Source of the DNA: 2-02-FULL-66-22 sp964576535
GTDB lineage: Bacteria; Methylomirabilota; Methylomirabilia; Methylomirabilales; 2-02-FULL-66-22
Direction of reading: 5' to 3'
NCBI GenBank assembly: GCA_964576535.1
Contig: CAZNWB010000005.1
Coordinates: 1-64,000 of the forward strand
DNA length: 64,000 bases
Below the pieces are notes generated by a model, which worked only from the letters and a program-made list of their open reading frames with translations, did no database searches and was not told the DNA's origin. Positions 52,114-60,733 of this stretch are shown here, in pieces. A program made the translations under genes and the position numbers. The number at the start of each line of letters is the position of its first letter. Within the stretch, counting starts at the first letter, position 1.

Positions 52114-52465
52114 GAAAAACATGAGGTTTCTCACGGAACCCTCTTGGAGAAAAAGGAATGTGTTTTGGGAAACTACCAGACGCCAGGGCCGATCATGCCT
52201 CGGGAGCGAGGCCGAGGTGACGGTCTCGAGCTGCCGGAGGGAGATTGCCGCCTCGGTCCCAGAGGCGAATGCGGCCCATGGCGAGAGGGATTCCACCTCG
52301 CCCTCAGCCAAACGCCGGGGCGGGATCCCCGCACCTTCGGTTGTCACACTTATAGCAATAATTCTCAGCGCTGCTGTCGAGGGCGAGACTGACGGATCCT
52401 GCTGCCGAGGCCATGCTTAGATCAGATTGAAGTGGGGAACGACGGTGCGGTCTCACGCATCCTCT

Positions 52466-52492
52466 CGTGGGCCGCAACGCCTGCGGCCCACG
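52466..52492 (-). terminator. Hairpin downstream of fbpC
   Basis: CGTGGGCCGCA/TGCGGCCCACG, an 11-bp perfect stem with a 5-nt loop, 36 bp past the fbpC stop. No U-run is seen on either side, so it may be a 3' end stabiliser. Confidence 0.5.
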
Positions 52493-52527
52493 CTCCAGGC
52501 ATGGCCAGGAGGGCGAGCAGCTAGGGT

Positions 52528-53586
52528 TTATTGGGGCACGGACTTCTCGGAGGCAAAGGTGACTACGTGGCAGGGGGAAATCGTGACCCCCACACGGGTC
52601 CCTATGGGAAGATTGGGGGTGGAGTGCTGGTTGCTGCGGATCTGGGCCTCGGAGGGCAGGCGGAGGGTATACACCTTGTCCGCCCCCAGGTAGAGCCGCT
52701 CGGTCACCACGGCGGGGCCGTCAGGATCGGGCACGATCGTTACCTCATCCGGGCGGATCATGACGTCCACGCAGCTCCCGATCGGGAGCGCGTTGGGGTT
52801 GGCGAACAGGCCGAGTTCGGTGCGAATCCCCTCGCGGAGGACGGTCCCCGGGATGAAGTCGGCCGCCCCCACGAAGTCCGCCACGAAGCGGGATGCGGGG
52901 GCTTGATAGATCTCCTCAGGCGTACCCACCTGTTCCAGCCGCCCCTGATTCAGAACACCCACCCGGTCGGCGATCTGGAAGGCCTCGTCCTGATCGTGGG
53001 TCACGAGAATCGCCGTCCTCTGCGTCTTCTTCAGGGCGCGGCGAAGTTGCCCTCGCAGTTGCGCGCGCAGGTCGGCGTCCAGATTGCTGAGTGGCTCGTC
53101 CAGGAGCACGGCCGCATACCCGGGGGCCATGGCCCGGGCCAAGGCCACGCGCTGTTGCTGTCCCCCCGAGAGCTCGTGGGGGTATCGGTCCGCCAGATCC
53201 TCCATCTCGGTGATCCGCAGGGCCCGCTGCGTTCGCCGGGTCCGTTCCTCGCCGGGAAGTTTCCTGATCCCAAAGGCGATGTTCTGTGCGACGGTGAGAT
53301 GGGGGAACAGGGCATAGTCCTGGAAGACCATGCCGATTCCGCGGTTCTCGGGCGGCACGAACTGCCGGGCATCCGCCACCACCCGGCCCGCGATCTGGAT
53401 GCGGCCGGCATCGGGTGCCTCGAAGCCGATGATCAGACGGAGGGTCGTCGTCTTGCCGCAGCCGCTGGGGCCCAGGAGGGCGAAGATCTCCCCCTCCTCG
53501 ACGTGGAGGCTCAGGAGATCCACGGCAGGGGGCCCGCCGGGCTGATACGCCTTGGACACTTTTTCGAGGACAATCAGCGGTGGCAT
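52528..53586 (-). CDS. fbpC: Ferric iron ABC transporter ATPase
   Basis: 352 residues. Walker A GPSGCGKTT, signature LSGGQQQRVALARAM, Walker B AVLLDEPLSNLDADLR and H-loop LVTHDQDEAFQ. The C-terminal TOBE/regulatory part (about 240-350) is of the FbpC/PotA kind. Best read as ferric uptake because of its partners. The ATG at 53586 is chosen because the fold starts there; upstream sequence is a wobble repeat. Last gene of the iron run. Confidence 0.9.
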   Translation of the reverse strand: MPPLIVLEKVSKAYQPGGPPAVDLLSLHVEEGEIFALLGPSGCGKTTTLRLIIGFEAPDAGRIQIAGRVVADARQFVPPENRGIGMVFQDYALFPHLTVAQNIAFGIRKLPGEERTRRTQRALRITEMEDLADRYPHELSGGQQQRVALARAMAPGYAAVLLDEPLSNLDADLRAQLRGQLRRALKKTQRTAILVTHDQDEAFQIADRVGVLNQGRLEQVGTPEEIYQAPASRFVADFVGAADFIPGTVLREGIRTELGLFANPNALPIGSCVDVMIRPDEVTIVPDPDGPAVVTERLYLGADKVYTLRLPSEAQIRSNQHSTPNLPIGTRVGVTISPCHVVTFASEKSVPQ

Positions 53587-53603
53587 CCTATGCCTACTTG
53601 CCT

Positions 53604-53695
53604 TGCCAATGTAAAACCGACAACTGACAACGGACAACCGATCACATCAGTTGCCCGGTTTTTCATTGTCGGTTGTCAGTTTTGCATTTCGGGTT
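53604..53695. repeat. ACTGACAACGGACAACCG / CGGTTGTCAGTT inverted repeat
   Basis: The left arm AAAACCGACAACTGACAACG and the right arm TTGTCGGTTGTCAGTTTTG are mirror images, so the spacer between fbpB and fbpC can fold. Same family as 31899-31991. Confidence 0.75.
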
Positions 53696-53711
53696 GCCAT
53701 CGGGTGGTGGG

Positions 53712-55334
53712 TCACCACCCGATGGGCATCCCTCGCCGTCCCAGGAGAACCAGCCCCAGCCACGGCAGGGCCACAATTGCCACCAGAACCAGGGCCAGGA
53801 GCGCCGCGCTAGGAACCGGCCCCACGTCCATCGTGTGGATCCAGATCCGCACGGGGAGGGTATCGAAACCCGGCGGACGGAGGATCAGGGTCGCCGCCAG
53901 CTCGCGCATGCAGAGGATGAAGACCAACACCCAGGCCCCCACGAGACCCGGCCGTGCCAGCGGGAAGGTCACCTCCCAGAACGTTGCCAGCGGTCCCCGG
54001 CCCAAGCCCCGGGCGGCGTCCTCCAACGATGACGAGATCTGCGCAAGCGCGGCGCTCACACCTTGGAGTGCCGGCGTCACGAACAGGACCAGATAACCCA
54101 GGACCAGGACGATGGGATTGCCGTACAGCCAGGGGACGGCCATCTGGAAGAAGCCAACCATCCCGAGCCCCAGGACGGTGCCCGGGATTGCATACCCGAT
54201 CTGGAACAGGACCGAGACACCCCGACCCAGGCGGCGTCGAGCCTGGAACCATCCGATCACGAGCCCCAGGGCCACAGCGATGCTGGCCCCCGACGCGGCC
54301 GTCAGCAAGCTGTTGGCGACGTATGGGACCTGCTGGGCAAGGAACGCCCAGGCGGCGCCGCGGGTGAGGCGAGACACCTGGTGGGCCAGCACACCCACCG
54401 GCACACCCAGGGCGCAGCAGAGCACGACGAACCCGAAGACCAAGGCGGGGATGCGCCAGCGGCCCACCGGCACGGGTGGGGCCGGACGGGCGGCCCCCAT
54501 GACCTGGGCGTAGGCCCCACGCCCCATGATCCGAAGCTGGATCACCAGCACCCCCAGCGTGATGAGGGTGAGGAAGACCGAGAGGCTCGCGGGGATCGTC
54601 CAGTCCATCGTTCCCTGAACGTAATCGTAGACGATCGTCGTCAGAGTCCTGACCCGCAGGAGTGAGACGACGCCGAAGTCCGCCCACGCGTACAAGAAGA
54701 CCATCAGACCACCGCCCACGAGGGCGGGGCGCAGCATCGGCAGGGTGACCTTGAAGAAGACGGCCCAGCGCGACATGCCCGTGGCCCGCGCCACCTCTTC
54801 CAGGGTCGGGTTCATGCGCTCGAGGCCCGCGGCCACCAGCAGGAAGATGTAGGGGAAGACGAAGAGGCTCAGCACCCACGCCGCGCCGGCAACGCCGTAG
54901 ATGTTGACGACCTGCGCGTTGGTGGAGAGACCGAGGGTCCGGGCGATCGCCGCATTCACCGGTCCTCTGGGCGCGAACAGGATCTGGTACACGATGGCCC
55001 CGATGTAGGGCGGGATCGCCAGGGGCAGGGGGGCCAGCCAGCGGACGAAATGACGACCCGGGAGATCCGACCGCACGGTCAGCCACGCCAGCGGAACCCC
55101 CATGATCGCCGCCAGAATGGTCGTGGTGGTCGCCAGGACGAAGACCCGGGCCACCGTGGCCAGGATGTCCAGCTCACCAGCTCGGGTGAGGATATCGCTC
55201 AGCCCCAGCCCCTGCCTCATCCCCATCCACGCGAGGAATCCGATCGGCCCCAAGACGAGCGCCCCCACGGGCAGGACGAGGCCCAGGTCCCGATAGGATC
55301 GGAGACGCAGCGCGTGGGCTATGGGAGAAGCCAT
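53712..55334 (-). CDS. fbpB: Ferric iron ABC transporter permease, fused two-domain type
   Basis: 540 residues, 12 helices in two BPD-type halves (about 60-290 and 330-530). EAA-like loops are EEVARATGMSRWAVFFKVTLPMLRP and EDAARGLGRGPLATFWEVTFPLARPG, one per half, as in FbpB/SfuB. Encoded after the binding protein with a 132-bp spacer that folds into a cloverleaf. Confidence 0.92.
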   Translation of the reverse strand: MASPIAHALRLRSYRDLGLVLPVGALVLGPIGFLAWMGMRQGLGLSDILTRAGELDILATVARVFVLATTTTILAAIMGVPLAWLTVRSDLPGRHFVRWLAPLPLAIPPYIGAIVYQILFAPRGPVNAAIARTLGLSTNAQVVNIYGVAGAAWVLSLFVFPYIFLLVAAGLERMNPTLEEVARATGMSRWAVFFKVTLPMLRPALVGGGLMVFLYAWADFGVVSLLRVRTLTTIVYDYVQGTMDWTIPASLSVFLTLITLGVLVIQLRIMGRGAYAQVMGAARPAPPVPVGRWRIPALVFGFVVLCCALGVPVGVLAHQVSRLTRGAAWAFLAQQVPYVANSLLTAASGASIAVALGLVIGWFQARRRLGRGVSVLFQIGYAIPGTVLGLGMVGFFQMAVPWLYGNPIVLVLGYLVLFVTPALQGVSAALAQISSSLEDAARGLGRGPLATFWEVTFPLARPGLVGAWVLVFILCMRELAATLILRPPGFDTLPVRIWIHTMDVGPVPSAALLALVLVAIVALPWLGLVLLGRRGMPIGW

Positions 55335-55356
55335 CGATCTCTCTCGACTACGGTCA

Positions 55357-55462
55357 TGATTTCATCACTTCGTGTGGGTGTGGGCCAGCCAACCCTACAC
55401 GAAACGCCCTTGGCAAAGGGCGATCCGTATCGGGGGGAACCCGACACGGATTTATGAAATCA
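55357..55462 (-). repeat. Cloverleaf-like structured element between fbpA and fbpB
   Basis: An outer stem (TGATTTCAT 55357-55365 with ATGAAATCA 55454-55462) closes three adjacent hairpins: 55369-55403 (11 bp, one bulge), 55405-55422 (CGCCCTT/AAGGGCG) and 55423-55451 (ATCCGTATCGGG/CCCGACACGGAT, one mismatch). It is not a tRNA: stem and loop sizes do not fit. It lies just after the fbpA stop in transcription order and may protect the fbpA message or attenuate fbpB. Confidence 0.7.
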
Positions 55463-55466
55463 AGCA

Positions 55467-56507
55467 CTACGGAGTGAACACGCTGCCGAACAGGCGTTCC
55501 ACCTTGGGCTCCAGCTCGGCGATCTGCACCTGGGTCAGGGGAGGGCTCTTGATCTGTGCGAGCCCCTTGATCCCTTTGTCTGCGCCCGGGAGGTGCAGGC
55601 CGGGCACCAGGGGAATCTCGAACTCGCCCTCGACCAGGTGCCGGTTTCCTTCCAGCTTGAGAAGGAATTCCAGGAACGACCGGCCGGCGTCGGCATGCTT
55701 CGCCCCTTTGATCAAGGCGGCCGTGATGGAGAAGACGGGGGTGCCCATGTCCGCGGGGCCCTGGTCCGGATACACGATGCGGATGGGGCTCTGGGGATCC
55801 TCCTGGAGCTGGAGCAGATAGTAGTAGTGGTTAGTGATGCCGATAGCGTACTCCCCGTTCGCCACCGCCTTGCGAACTTCGGTGTTGTTCTTGAGGACCT
55901 TCAGGCCGTTGGCCTTGAGGTCGCCGACGTACTTCCCGGTGAAGGCCTCACCCTTCACCGCCAGGATGGCCGCCAGCCAGCCTACCGTGGTCCGTTCGCC
56001 CATGGAGGCCACGACGACCTTCCCCTTCCACTTCGGGCTGGCGAGATCGAAGTACGAGCGGGGGACCTCCTGCGGCTTGACGAGGCTCGTGTTGTACACC
56101 AGGACACGAACCCGCGCGGTGATGGGGACCCAGGTGTCGTCCGGGGAGCGGAACTCGGCCGGGATCTGCCTGAGGAGGGGCGAGGTGAAGGACTCCAGCA
56201 GTCCCCGCTCCCGCATGAGCTCGGCAAACCCGGCGGTCGTCCCGATGAACACATCCCCCCTGGGGCTGCCCTTCTCCAGTTCGATGCGTCGGGCCAGTTC
56301 TCCCGCCCCGGCCGTAAAGAGCGTCACCTTGAGCCCCAAGGCCTTCTCGGCCGCCTGGACGGCGGGCCGGATCAGCTCTTCCTTGCGGGCGGAATAGACG
56401 ACTAAGTCGCTCGCCGCCATGACCCCGACGGGGCAGGCAAGAAGGGTGGCCAGGGCGGCAAGACCCCGGCGCCAAATCTGTCTCCGATGCAACGTGTGGC
56501 GGATCAT
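55467..56507 (-). CDS. fbpA: Ferric iron ABC transporter binding protein
   Basis: 346 residues from ATG 56507, behind GGGAGG. A signal peptide with a twin-Arg-like start (HRRQIWRRG) ends at VMAAS. The mature protein reads DLVVYSARKEELIRPAVQAAEKALGLKVTLFTAG, GDVFIGTTAGFAELM, then NHYYYLLQL with the tyrosines that bind iron in this family. It captures Fe3+ in the periplasm for FbpBC. No siderophore receptor is near. It follows feoB by 102 bp in the same direction. Confidence 0.9.
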   Translation of the reverse strand: MIRHTLHRRQIWRRGLAALATLLACPVGVMAASDLVVYSARKEELIRPAVQAAEKALGLKVTLFTAGAGELARRIELEKGSPRGDVFIGTTAGFAELMRERGLLESFTSPLLRQIPAEFRSPDDTWVPITARVRVLVYNTSLVKPQEVPRSYFDLASPKWKGKVVVASMGERTTVGWLAAILAVKGEAFTGKYVGDLKANGLKVLKNNTEVRKAVANGEYAIGITNHYYYLLQLQEDPQSPIRIVYPDQGPADMGTPVFSITAALIKGAKHADAGRSFLEFLLKLEGNRHLVEGEFEIPLVPGLHLPGADKGIKGLAQIKSPPLTQVQIAELEPKVERLFGSVFTP

Positions 56508-56609
56508 GGGAACCTCCCTCTCCGAATCATGAGCGCTGAGACCGGCTTGCTCGCGATTGTCTCGAAGCGTTCTCATGCGTGGGGCTCAAGGGCCCCGTGA
56601 ACCTTTCCC

Positions 56610-58628
56610 TCAAACAGCCAGAAGGGCGAAAAGGCCCCGGGCCGCCCCGCCGACGAGCAGGGCGAGGGCTATCGTGAAGGTGGAGATCAGGAGCGCGCGC
56701 CTCCATCCCAGTTCCCGGGCGAGAATGGCGATGGTGGCGACGCAGGGGATGTAGATGGTGTTGACCAGGGCGTACACGATGATCTGGTCGGGACGCATGA
56801 AGGAGAGGAGGTTGCTGGCCTGCGGGCCGTACTGGACCATGGCCAGGGTGATCAGAAGCTGCAGGGCCAGCTCCTTCCGCAGGACCGCCACGATCAGGGT
56901 GAGGCCCGCCACCGAGGGGATGCCCAGCCAGCCTTCCATGATGGGGCGAAGGGGACGGGCGAGAGAAAACAAGAGGCCCGTCTCGTACAGCCCACCCAGG
57001 ATGATGCTGCCGCCAAGGATGATGGGCGTGGCCATGACGACGAAATGATAGAAGCGATACCAGGTCTTCTTGAGGATCGCCCGGGCCCCTGGGCGACGGA
57101 ACGGAAACATCTCCATCACGAGGCCGGTGCCCCGCCCCGGCAGCATGCGGTGCATGCCGATCCCCGTGAGGAGGGCCAGGGCGAAGGTGACGGCATAGAT
57201 GGCAAGGGCCGCCTTCCATCCCGCGGTCAGGGCGACGGCCCCCAGGATAACCGCAGTTCGGGCGCTGCATGGGGTGAGGACGATCAAGGTGCTGGCGATA
57301 ATGCGTTCCCGCATGCTGCCCAGGACGCGGGTGCCCATGATGGCCGGGACGTTGCAGCCGGCGCCTGCAACCAGGGGGATGACTGCCCGCCCGGTCAGCC
57401 CCATCTTGTGCATGATCTGGTCGGTCAGGAACGCCACCGCATTCAGGTATCCGGTATCCTCGAGAAGGGCCAGGAGGATATAGAAGGTCAGGACGTAGGG
57501 GATGCCGACCGCCAGGGCGGCATTGATCCCGGCGTCGAAGCCCCAGAGCAACGTCCTGGACAGGACGCCGTCACCTAACAGGGCCACAAACGGCCACCGG
57601 ATCACGGGGGACGCCAGGGTGGTCCAGAGGGTGCTGAATCCCGTGGACAGCCAGTCACCAACATAGAAGAGGAAGCTGAAGATCCCCGCCAGCACCAGGC
57701 CGAGGAGTGGCAGACCGGTGAGGGGTGCCGTGGTCAGGCGCCAGAGGCGGTCGGCCGTGAGCGGGCGGCGAGGCTCGCGGCGCTCGACCTCGGCGGCAAT
57801 CAGGCCGGCCAGGCCGTGTCGCTCCCGCGCGAGAAGCAGCGCGGCATCCTCCCCGCGAACATCCCGGAGGACCGCTCGCATCTCGTCGCAGAGGTGGAAC
57901 AGGTCCTCCGCCTCCTCGAGGGAGGCCAACCAGGAGCCCACCTCTGGATCGCCCTCTAACAGCAGGATAGCAACCGCTCGGGGTGAGAGACCGTGCGGGC
58001 GGTCCTGTCGAGATGCCAGCCCCCGCTCCAACTTGCCGATGGCGGCCTCGACGTCCACGCTGTAGCGCAGCCGGGGCGGGAGCGGGGCGGGGCGGGTCAC
58101 CCGATCCAACACCCGGGCCATCAGGGCATCCAGTCCGGTGCCGCGCGTCGCGATCGTGGGGACCACCGGGCTGCCGAGGATCTCTGTTAGGTGCTCGGCG
58201 TCCACCTGGATGCCGCGGGCCTTGGCTTGGTCCACGACGTTCAGGGCCACAACCATGGGCAGGCCCATGTCCAGGATCTGGAGCCCGAGGTACAGGTTGC
58301 GCGCCAGATTGGTGGCGTCCAGGACCAGGATGACGGCATCCGGCTTGCCGTCCAGGAGGGCCTGGCGGGCGACCCACTGATCCTCGGAGATGCCGCCCAG
58401 GGCATAGGTGCCGGGCAGGTCAATGATCCCGATGACGCGATCGCCGAACCGGGTCTCCGCGAGTTGAACCTCCACCGTCTTTCCCGGGTAGTTCGCCGTG
58501 ACGACGCCCATTCCGGTCAGCCGGTTGAAGATGCTGGACTTCCCGACGTTGGGGTTTCCGGCCAGGGCAACGGTCAGATGAACCTCCTGCCGCAGCTCCT
58601 GCAGGGCACCATGGCAGCTCATGGGCAT
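56610..58628 (-). CDS. feoB: Ferrous iron transporter B
   Basis: 672 residues. G-domain motifs: GNPNVGKSS (24-32), YPGKTVE (switch I), DLPGTY (G3), ALNVVDQAKARG (G4, NxxD). After it come the GDI-like helices and membrane domain with two gate regions (LVAGAGCNVPAIMGTRVL and the later FVVMATPIILGG). Slightly shorter than E. coli FeoB (773). Its start overlaps the DtxR-type gene; ATG 58622 is an alternative. No stand-alone feoA is present. Confidence 0.95.
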   Translation of the reverse strand: MPMSCHGALQELRQEVHLTVALAGNPNVGKSSIFNRLTGMGVVTANYPGKTVEVQLAETRFGDRVIGIIDLPGTYALGGISEDQWVARQALLDGKPDAVILVLDATNLARNLYLGLQILDMGLPMVVALNVVDQAKARGIQVDAEHLTEILGSPVVPTIATRGTGLDALMARVLDRVTRPAPLPPRLRYSVDVEAAIGKLERGLASRQDRPHGLSPRAVAILLLEGDPEVGSWLASLEEAEDLFHLCDEMRAVLRDVRGEDAALLLARERHGLAGLIAAEVERREPRRPLTADRLWRLTTAPLTGLPLLGLVLAGIFSFLFYVGDWLSTGFSTLWTTLASPVIRWPFVALLGDGVLSRTLLWGFDAGINAALAVGIPYVLTFYILLALLEDTGYLNAVAFLTDQIMHKMGLTGRAVIPLVAGAGCNVPAIMGTRVLGSMRERIIASTLIVLTPCSARTAVILGAVALTAGWKAALAIYAVTFALALLTGIGMHRMLPGRGTGLVMEMFPFRRPGARAILKKTWYRFYHFVVMATPIILGGSIILGGLYETGLLFSLARPLRPIMEGWLGIPSVAGLTLIVAVLRKELALQLLITLAMVQYGPQASNLLSFMRPDQIIVYALVNTIYIPCVATIAILARELGWRRALLISTFTIALALLVGGAARGLFALLAV

Positions 58629-59323
58629 GAATCAGGCTCCTCCCGCTCTTCCTCTTGCACCAGAATCTTGGCTGCCACGTCGCGGCCCAGGGCGTACCGC
58701 GCCTCACCCACCTGCACCAGTAGCGGACCCCCGAAGGGCGCCACCTCTTCCACCCGGACCTCGGCACCCGGCAACAGGCCCAGGCTGGCGAGGTACCGCA
58801 GAAACCTCGCCTCCTCCTCCACGATCTGCTGGATGCGGACGCGGGCCCCGGCCGGCATCTGGTCCAGGGCCCGGGTGGCCGGGACGCAGAGGCTCCCGTC
58901 GGCGGCCGGGATCGGGCCACCGTGCGGACAGGTTTTCGGATGATTCAGGAGAGCGGCGAGCCGTGCCTCGGCCTCCGGCGTCAAGGCATGCTCCAATCGC
59001 ATGGCCTCGTCGTGAACCCGGTCCCAGGGCAGACCGAGAATGTCTGCGAAAAGCCGCTCCGACAGACGATGCCGGCGCAAGATGCCCACCGCCTGTCGCC
59101 GGCCCTCGCCAGTCAGCGTCACACCCCCCGGCTGGCCGTTTTGCACCAGCCCTCGCGTCTCGAGTTCCCGTAAGGCTTCGCGGGTCGCGGCCGGGGTCAC
59201 CCGGGCGAAAGCCGCCACATCTTCCACGTCAGCGCCGCGGCCTGGCGCTTCGAGCCGGTGGACCGCCTGCAGGCAGTCCTCCAGGATCTCGTCGGTCAGG
59301 GCGGCGGGACGGGGGGAGGCCAT
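58619..59323 (-). CDS. DtxR-family repressor with C-terminal FeoA-like domain
   Basis: 234 residues. HTH-type N-terminus (TDEILEDCLQAVHRLEAP..., with VTPAATREALRELETRGLVQ), then RRHRLSERLFADILGLPWDRVHDEAMRLEHALTPE, which has the metal-site His/Glu pattern, and PKTCPHGGPIP. The last 80 residues (LASLGLLPGAEVRVEEVAPFGGPLLVQVGE...LGRDVAAKILV) are an SH3/FeoA-like fold. Overlaps feoB by ten bases. Probably iron- or manganese-responsive control of feo; it may also supply the FeoA function. Confidence 0.88.
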   Translation of the reverse strand: MASPRPAALTDEILEDCLQAVHRLEAPGRGADVEDVAAFARVTPAATREALRELETRGLVQNGQPGGVTLTGEGRRQAVGILRRHRLSERLFADILGLPWDRVHDEAMRLEHALTPEAEARLAALLNHPKTCPHGGPIPAADGSLCVPATRALDQMPAGARVRIQQIVEEEARFLRYLASLGLLPGAEVRVEEVAPFGGPLLVQVGEARYALGRDVAAKILVQEEEREEPDSCP

Positions 59324-59341
59324 GGGGAGTCTCCGTCCTGC

Positions 59342-59827
59342 TCAAAGGGGTGGGGCGACGTTGCCGGCTCGCGCTGCGCGGCGCTTGCCCAGGCGGGCGC
59401 AGTCCCGGCAGAACCCGTACAGTTCGACTTTCTGTTCGGTCACAGTGAAACCCAAGGTCCGCGCCACCTTCGCGCGCAATGGCCGCAGGGTGGCATCCTC
59501 GAACTCCTGGATTTTGCCGCAGCGGGTGCAGATGAGGTGGTCGTGGGGCCGGTCGGCCGCATTGGGGTCGAATCGGGTGTAGGCCTCGCCGAACTGGCGC
59601 TCCGTGGCCAGGCCCGCCTCCCGCAAGAGCTTGAGGGTCCGGTACACCGTGACCAGGCCGATGCCCGGGTCGTCCGTGTGGATCCGATGGTAGAGTTCCT
59701 CGGCACTGAGATGCCGGCCGGCGGTGAAGAAGGCCCGAACGATCCGGTCACGCTGGCGAGTACTCTTGAGCCTCGAGCGGGCCAGGAAGTCGGCGAAGCG
59801 CTGGATGCGGGCGTCGGAATCGGCCAT
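59342..59827 (-). CDS. fur: Ferric uptake regulator Fur
   Basis: 161 residues. KSTRQRDRIVRAFFTAGRHLSAEELYHRI and GLVTVYRTLKLL are the winged helix. HDHLICTRCGKIQEF (C100, C103) and LYGFCRDC (C140, C143) are the structural zinc site. First gene of the run fur-dtxR-feoB-fbpABC on the minus strand; the Fur box in its promoter points to self-repression by Fe2+-Fur. Confidence 0.92.
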   Translation of the reverse strand: MADSDARIQRFADFLARSRLKSTRQRDRIVRAFFTAGRHLSAEELYHRIHTDDPGIGLVTVYRTLKLLREAGLATERQFGEAYTRFDPNAADRPHDHLICTRCGKIQEFEDATLRPLRAKVARTLGFTVTEQKVELYGFCRDCARLGKRRAARAGNVAPPL

Positions 59828-59840
59828 GGGCGGTCCTTAT

Positions 59841-59855
59841 TGAAAATGATTGTCA
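59841..59855 (-). promoter_or_regulatory. Fur box
   Basis: On the minus strand TGACAAT, C, ATTTTCA, a 7-1-7 match to TGATAAT-n-ATTATCA. It sits 14 bp before the fur start codon and about 12 bp after the -10 box. Confidence 0.75.
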
Positions 59856-59867
59856 ATTTCTGTACGG

Positions 59868-59897
59868 ACTATATCCCTCCCCGTAAAGAGGTGTCAA
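59868..59897 (-). promoter_or_regulatory. Promoter of fur
   Basis: On the minus strand TTGACA (59892-59897), an 18-bp spacer and TATAGT (59868-59873). The Fur box lies just downstream. Confidence 0.75.
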
Positions 59898-60004
59898 GCT
59901 CGAAAAAGGGATGCCGTTGACGCCCGACCACTTTGTCCGCACCAGCAGACGAAGAGCAGGGCATGCCGCGGCTCAGGTTGAGGTCGGAGAGACCTCGATG
60001 CGTC

Positions 60005-60033
60005 TTGACAGTGCCAGGGGAAGGGGGTATCTG
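60005..60033 (+). promoter_or_regulatory. Promoter of the HEXXH protein gene
   Basis: TTGACA at 60005-60010, a 17-bp spacer and TATCTG at 60028-60033, about 110 bp before the ATG. A GACTGCAGTC palindrome follows it at about 60032-60041. Confidence 0.45.
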
Positions 60034-60141
60034 ACTGCAGTCCTCTCGACCGATTGCAGCCCTGCAGGAAGAAGTGGCGCTCCAGCAACCCTGGGCGCCC
60101 CCATTGTCGGGTTCGTCCGAACTCCTCACAGGGAGAGGGAC

Positions 60142-60648
60142 ATGCTCAGCATTCAGGGATTTCCGGCTGGCCTCCGCCAACAGATCAATCAAGCGCTCAC
60201 CCTCATCCGGCAGCGCCTCGCCAAGCCGCCGAGCCCCATCCCCCGGGACCTGCTGGACGATCTCCGGGCGATCCTCGGCAAACCCCGACCCGTGGTGGAC
60301 CTCGTCTATGGGGACGCCACGGGCGGTTGCCGGATGTCCTATGGTCGTAGCGCGGGTTACCGGATCCTCTTCTGCAAGAAGGCCTTCCAAGAGAAGCGGG
60401 TGGCCGCGGTTCTCTTTCACGAAATGGTCCACATTGCCATGGGATGGGAGCTGGATGCCGAGGCGTTTGAGAATGCCTGGTTCACGCGGGCGGAGGGCAC
60501 CCGGCTACCCTCCCAGGAGGACTGGGAGGAGTTCAAGGACCGGGGCTATCAGGGGTGGTGGGTGCAATTGGCTCCTCGCACTCGTCGGGTGACCGACTAC
60601 GCCGACCGCCTCATCCTCACCCTTCCACCTCGGCCCCGCAGGCGTTAG
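60142..60648 (+). CDS. Small HEXXH-motif protein, putative metallopeptidase
   Basis: 168 residues from ATG 60142 behind GGGAGAGGGAC. AAVLFHEMVHIAMG contains H93-E94-x2-H97, the zinc site of gluzincin-type peptidases, in a helix after a beta stretch (GYRILFCKKAFQ). A third ligand is not assigned (E104 or D106 of WELDAEAFENAW is possible). No signal peptide. A longer frame from 59911 has no protein character before this start. The family is not recognised beyond the motif. Confidence 0.7.
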   Translation: MLSIQGFPAGLRQQINQALTLIRQRLAKPPSPIPRDLLDDLRAILGKPRPVVDLVYGDATGGCRMSYGRSAGYRILFCKKAFQEKRVAAVLFHEMVHIAMGWELDAEAFENAWFTRAEGTRLPSQEDWEEFKDRGYQGWWVQLAPRTRRVTDYADRLILTLPPRPRRR

Positions 60649-60733
60649 GCGCTGGGCGTGCCGGGGCCGGCGCCGAAGACTCCACTGAGCCCGGATATTG
60701 CAATATTGCAGTTGAACCACGAATCCCGCTATC

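Larger units (their letters stand above)
52016..52527. other. 512-bp non-coding spacer
   Basis: It lies between the start of the coiled-coil gene and the end of fbpC, both on the minus strand. It holds the promoter at 52085-52113, an AT-rich patch near 52350-52370 (TATAGCAATAATTCTCA) and a strong hairpin at 52466-52492. Frames that cross it have no ribosome sites or protein-like composition. I see no gene in it. Confidence 0.6.

Noticed and set aside
52352..52368. Fur box in the spacer after fbpC
   Set aside because: TGAGAAT-T-ATT on the minus strand matches only half of the 7-1-7 pattern and heads no iron gene.
52030..52392. Small genes in the spacer between the coiled-coil gene and fbpC
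   Set aside because: Frames on both strands exist, but they have no ribosome site and no recognisable protein character.
55357..55462. tRNA gene
   Set aside because: The cloverleaf shape is there, but arm lengths (9, 11, 7, 12 bp) and loop sizes do not fit, and no T-loop or anticodon arm motif is present.
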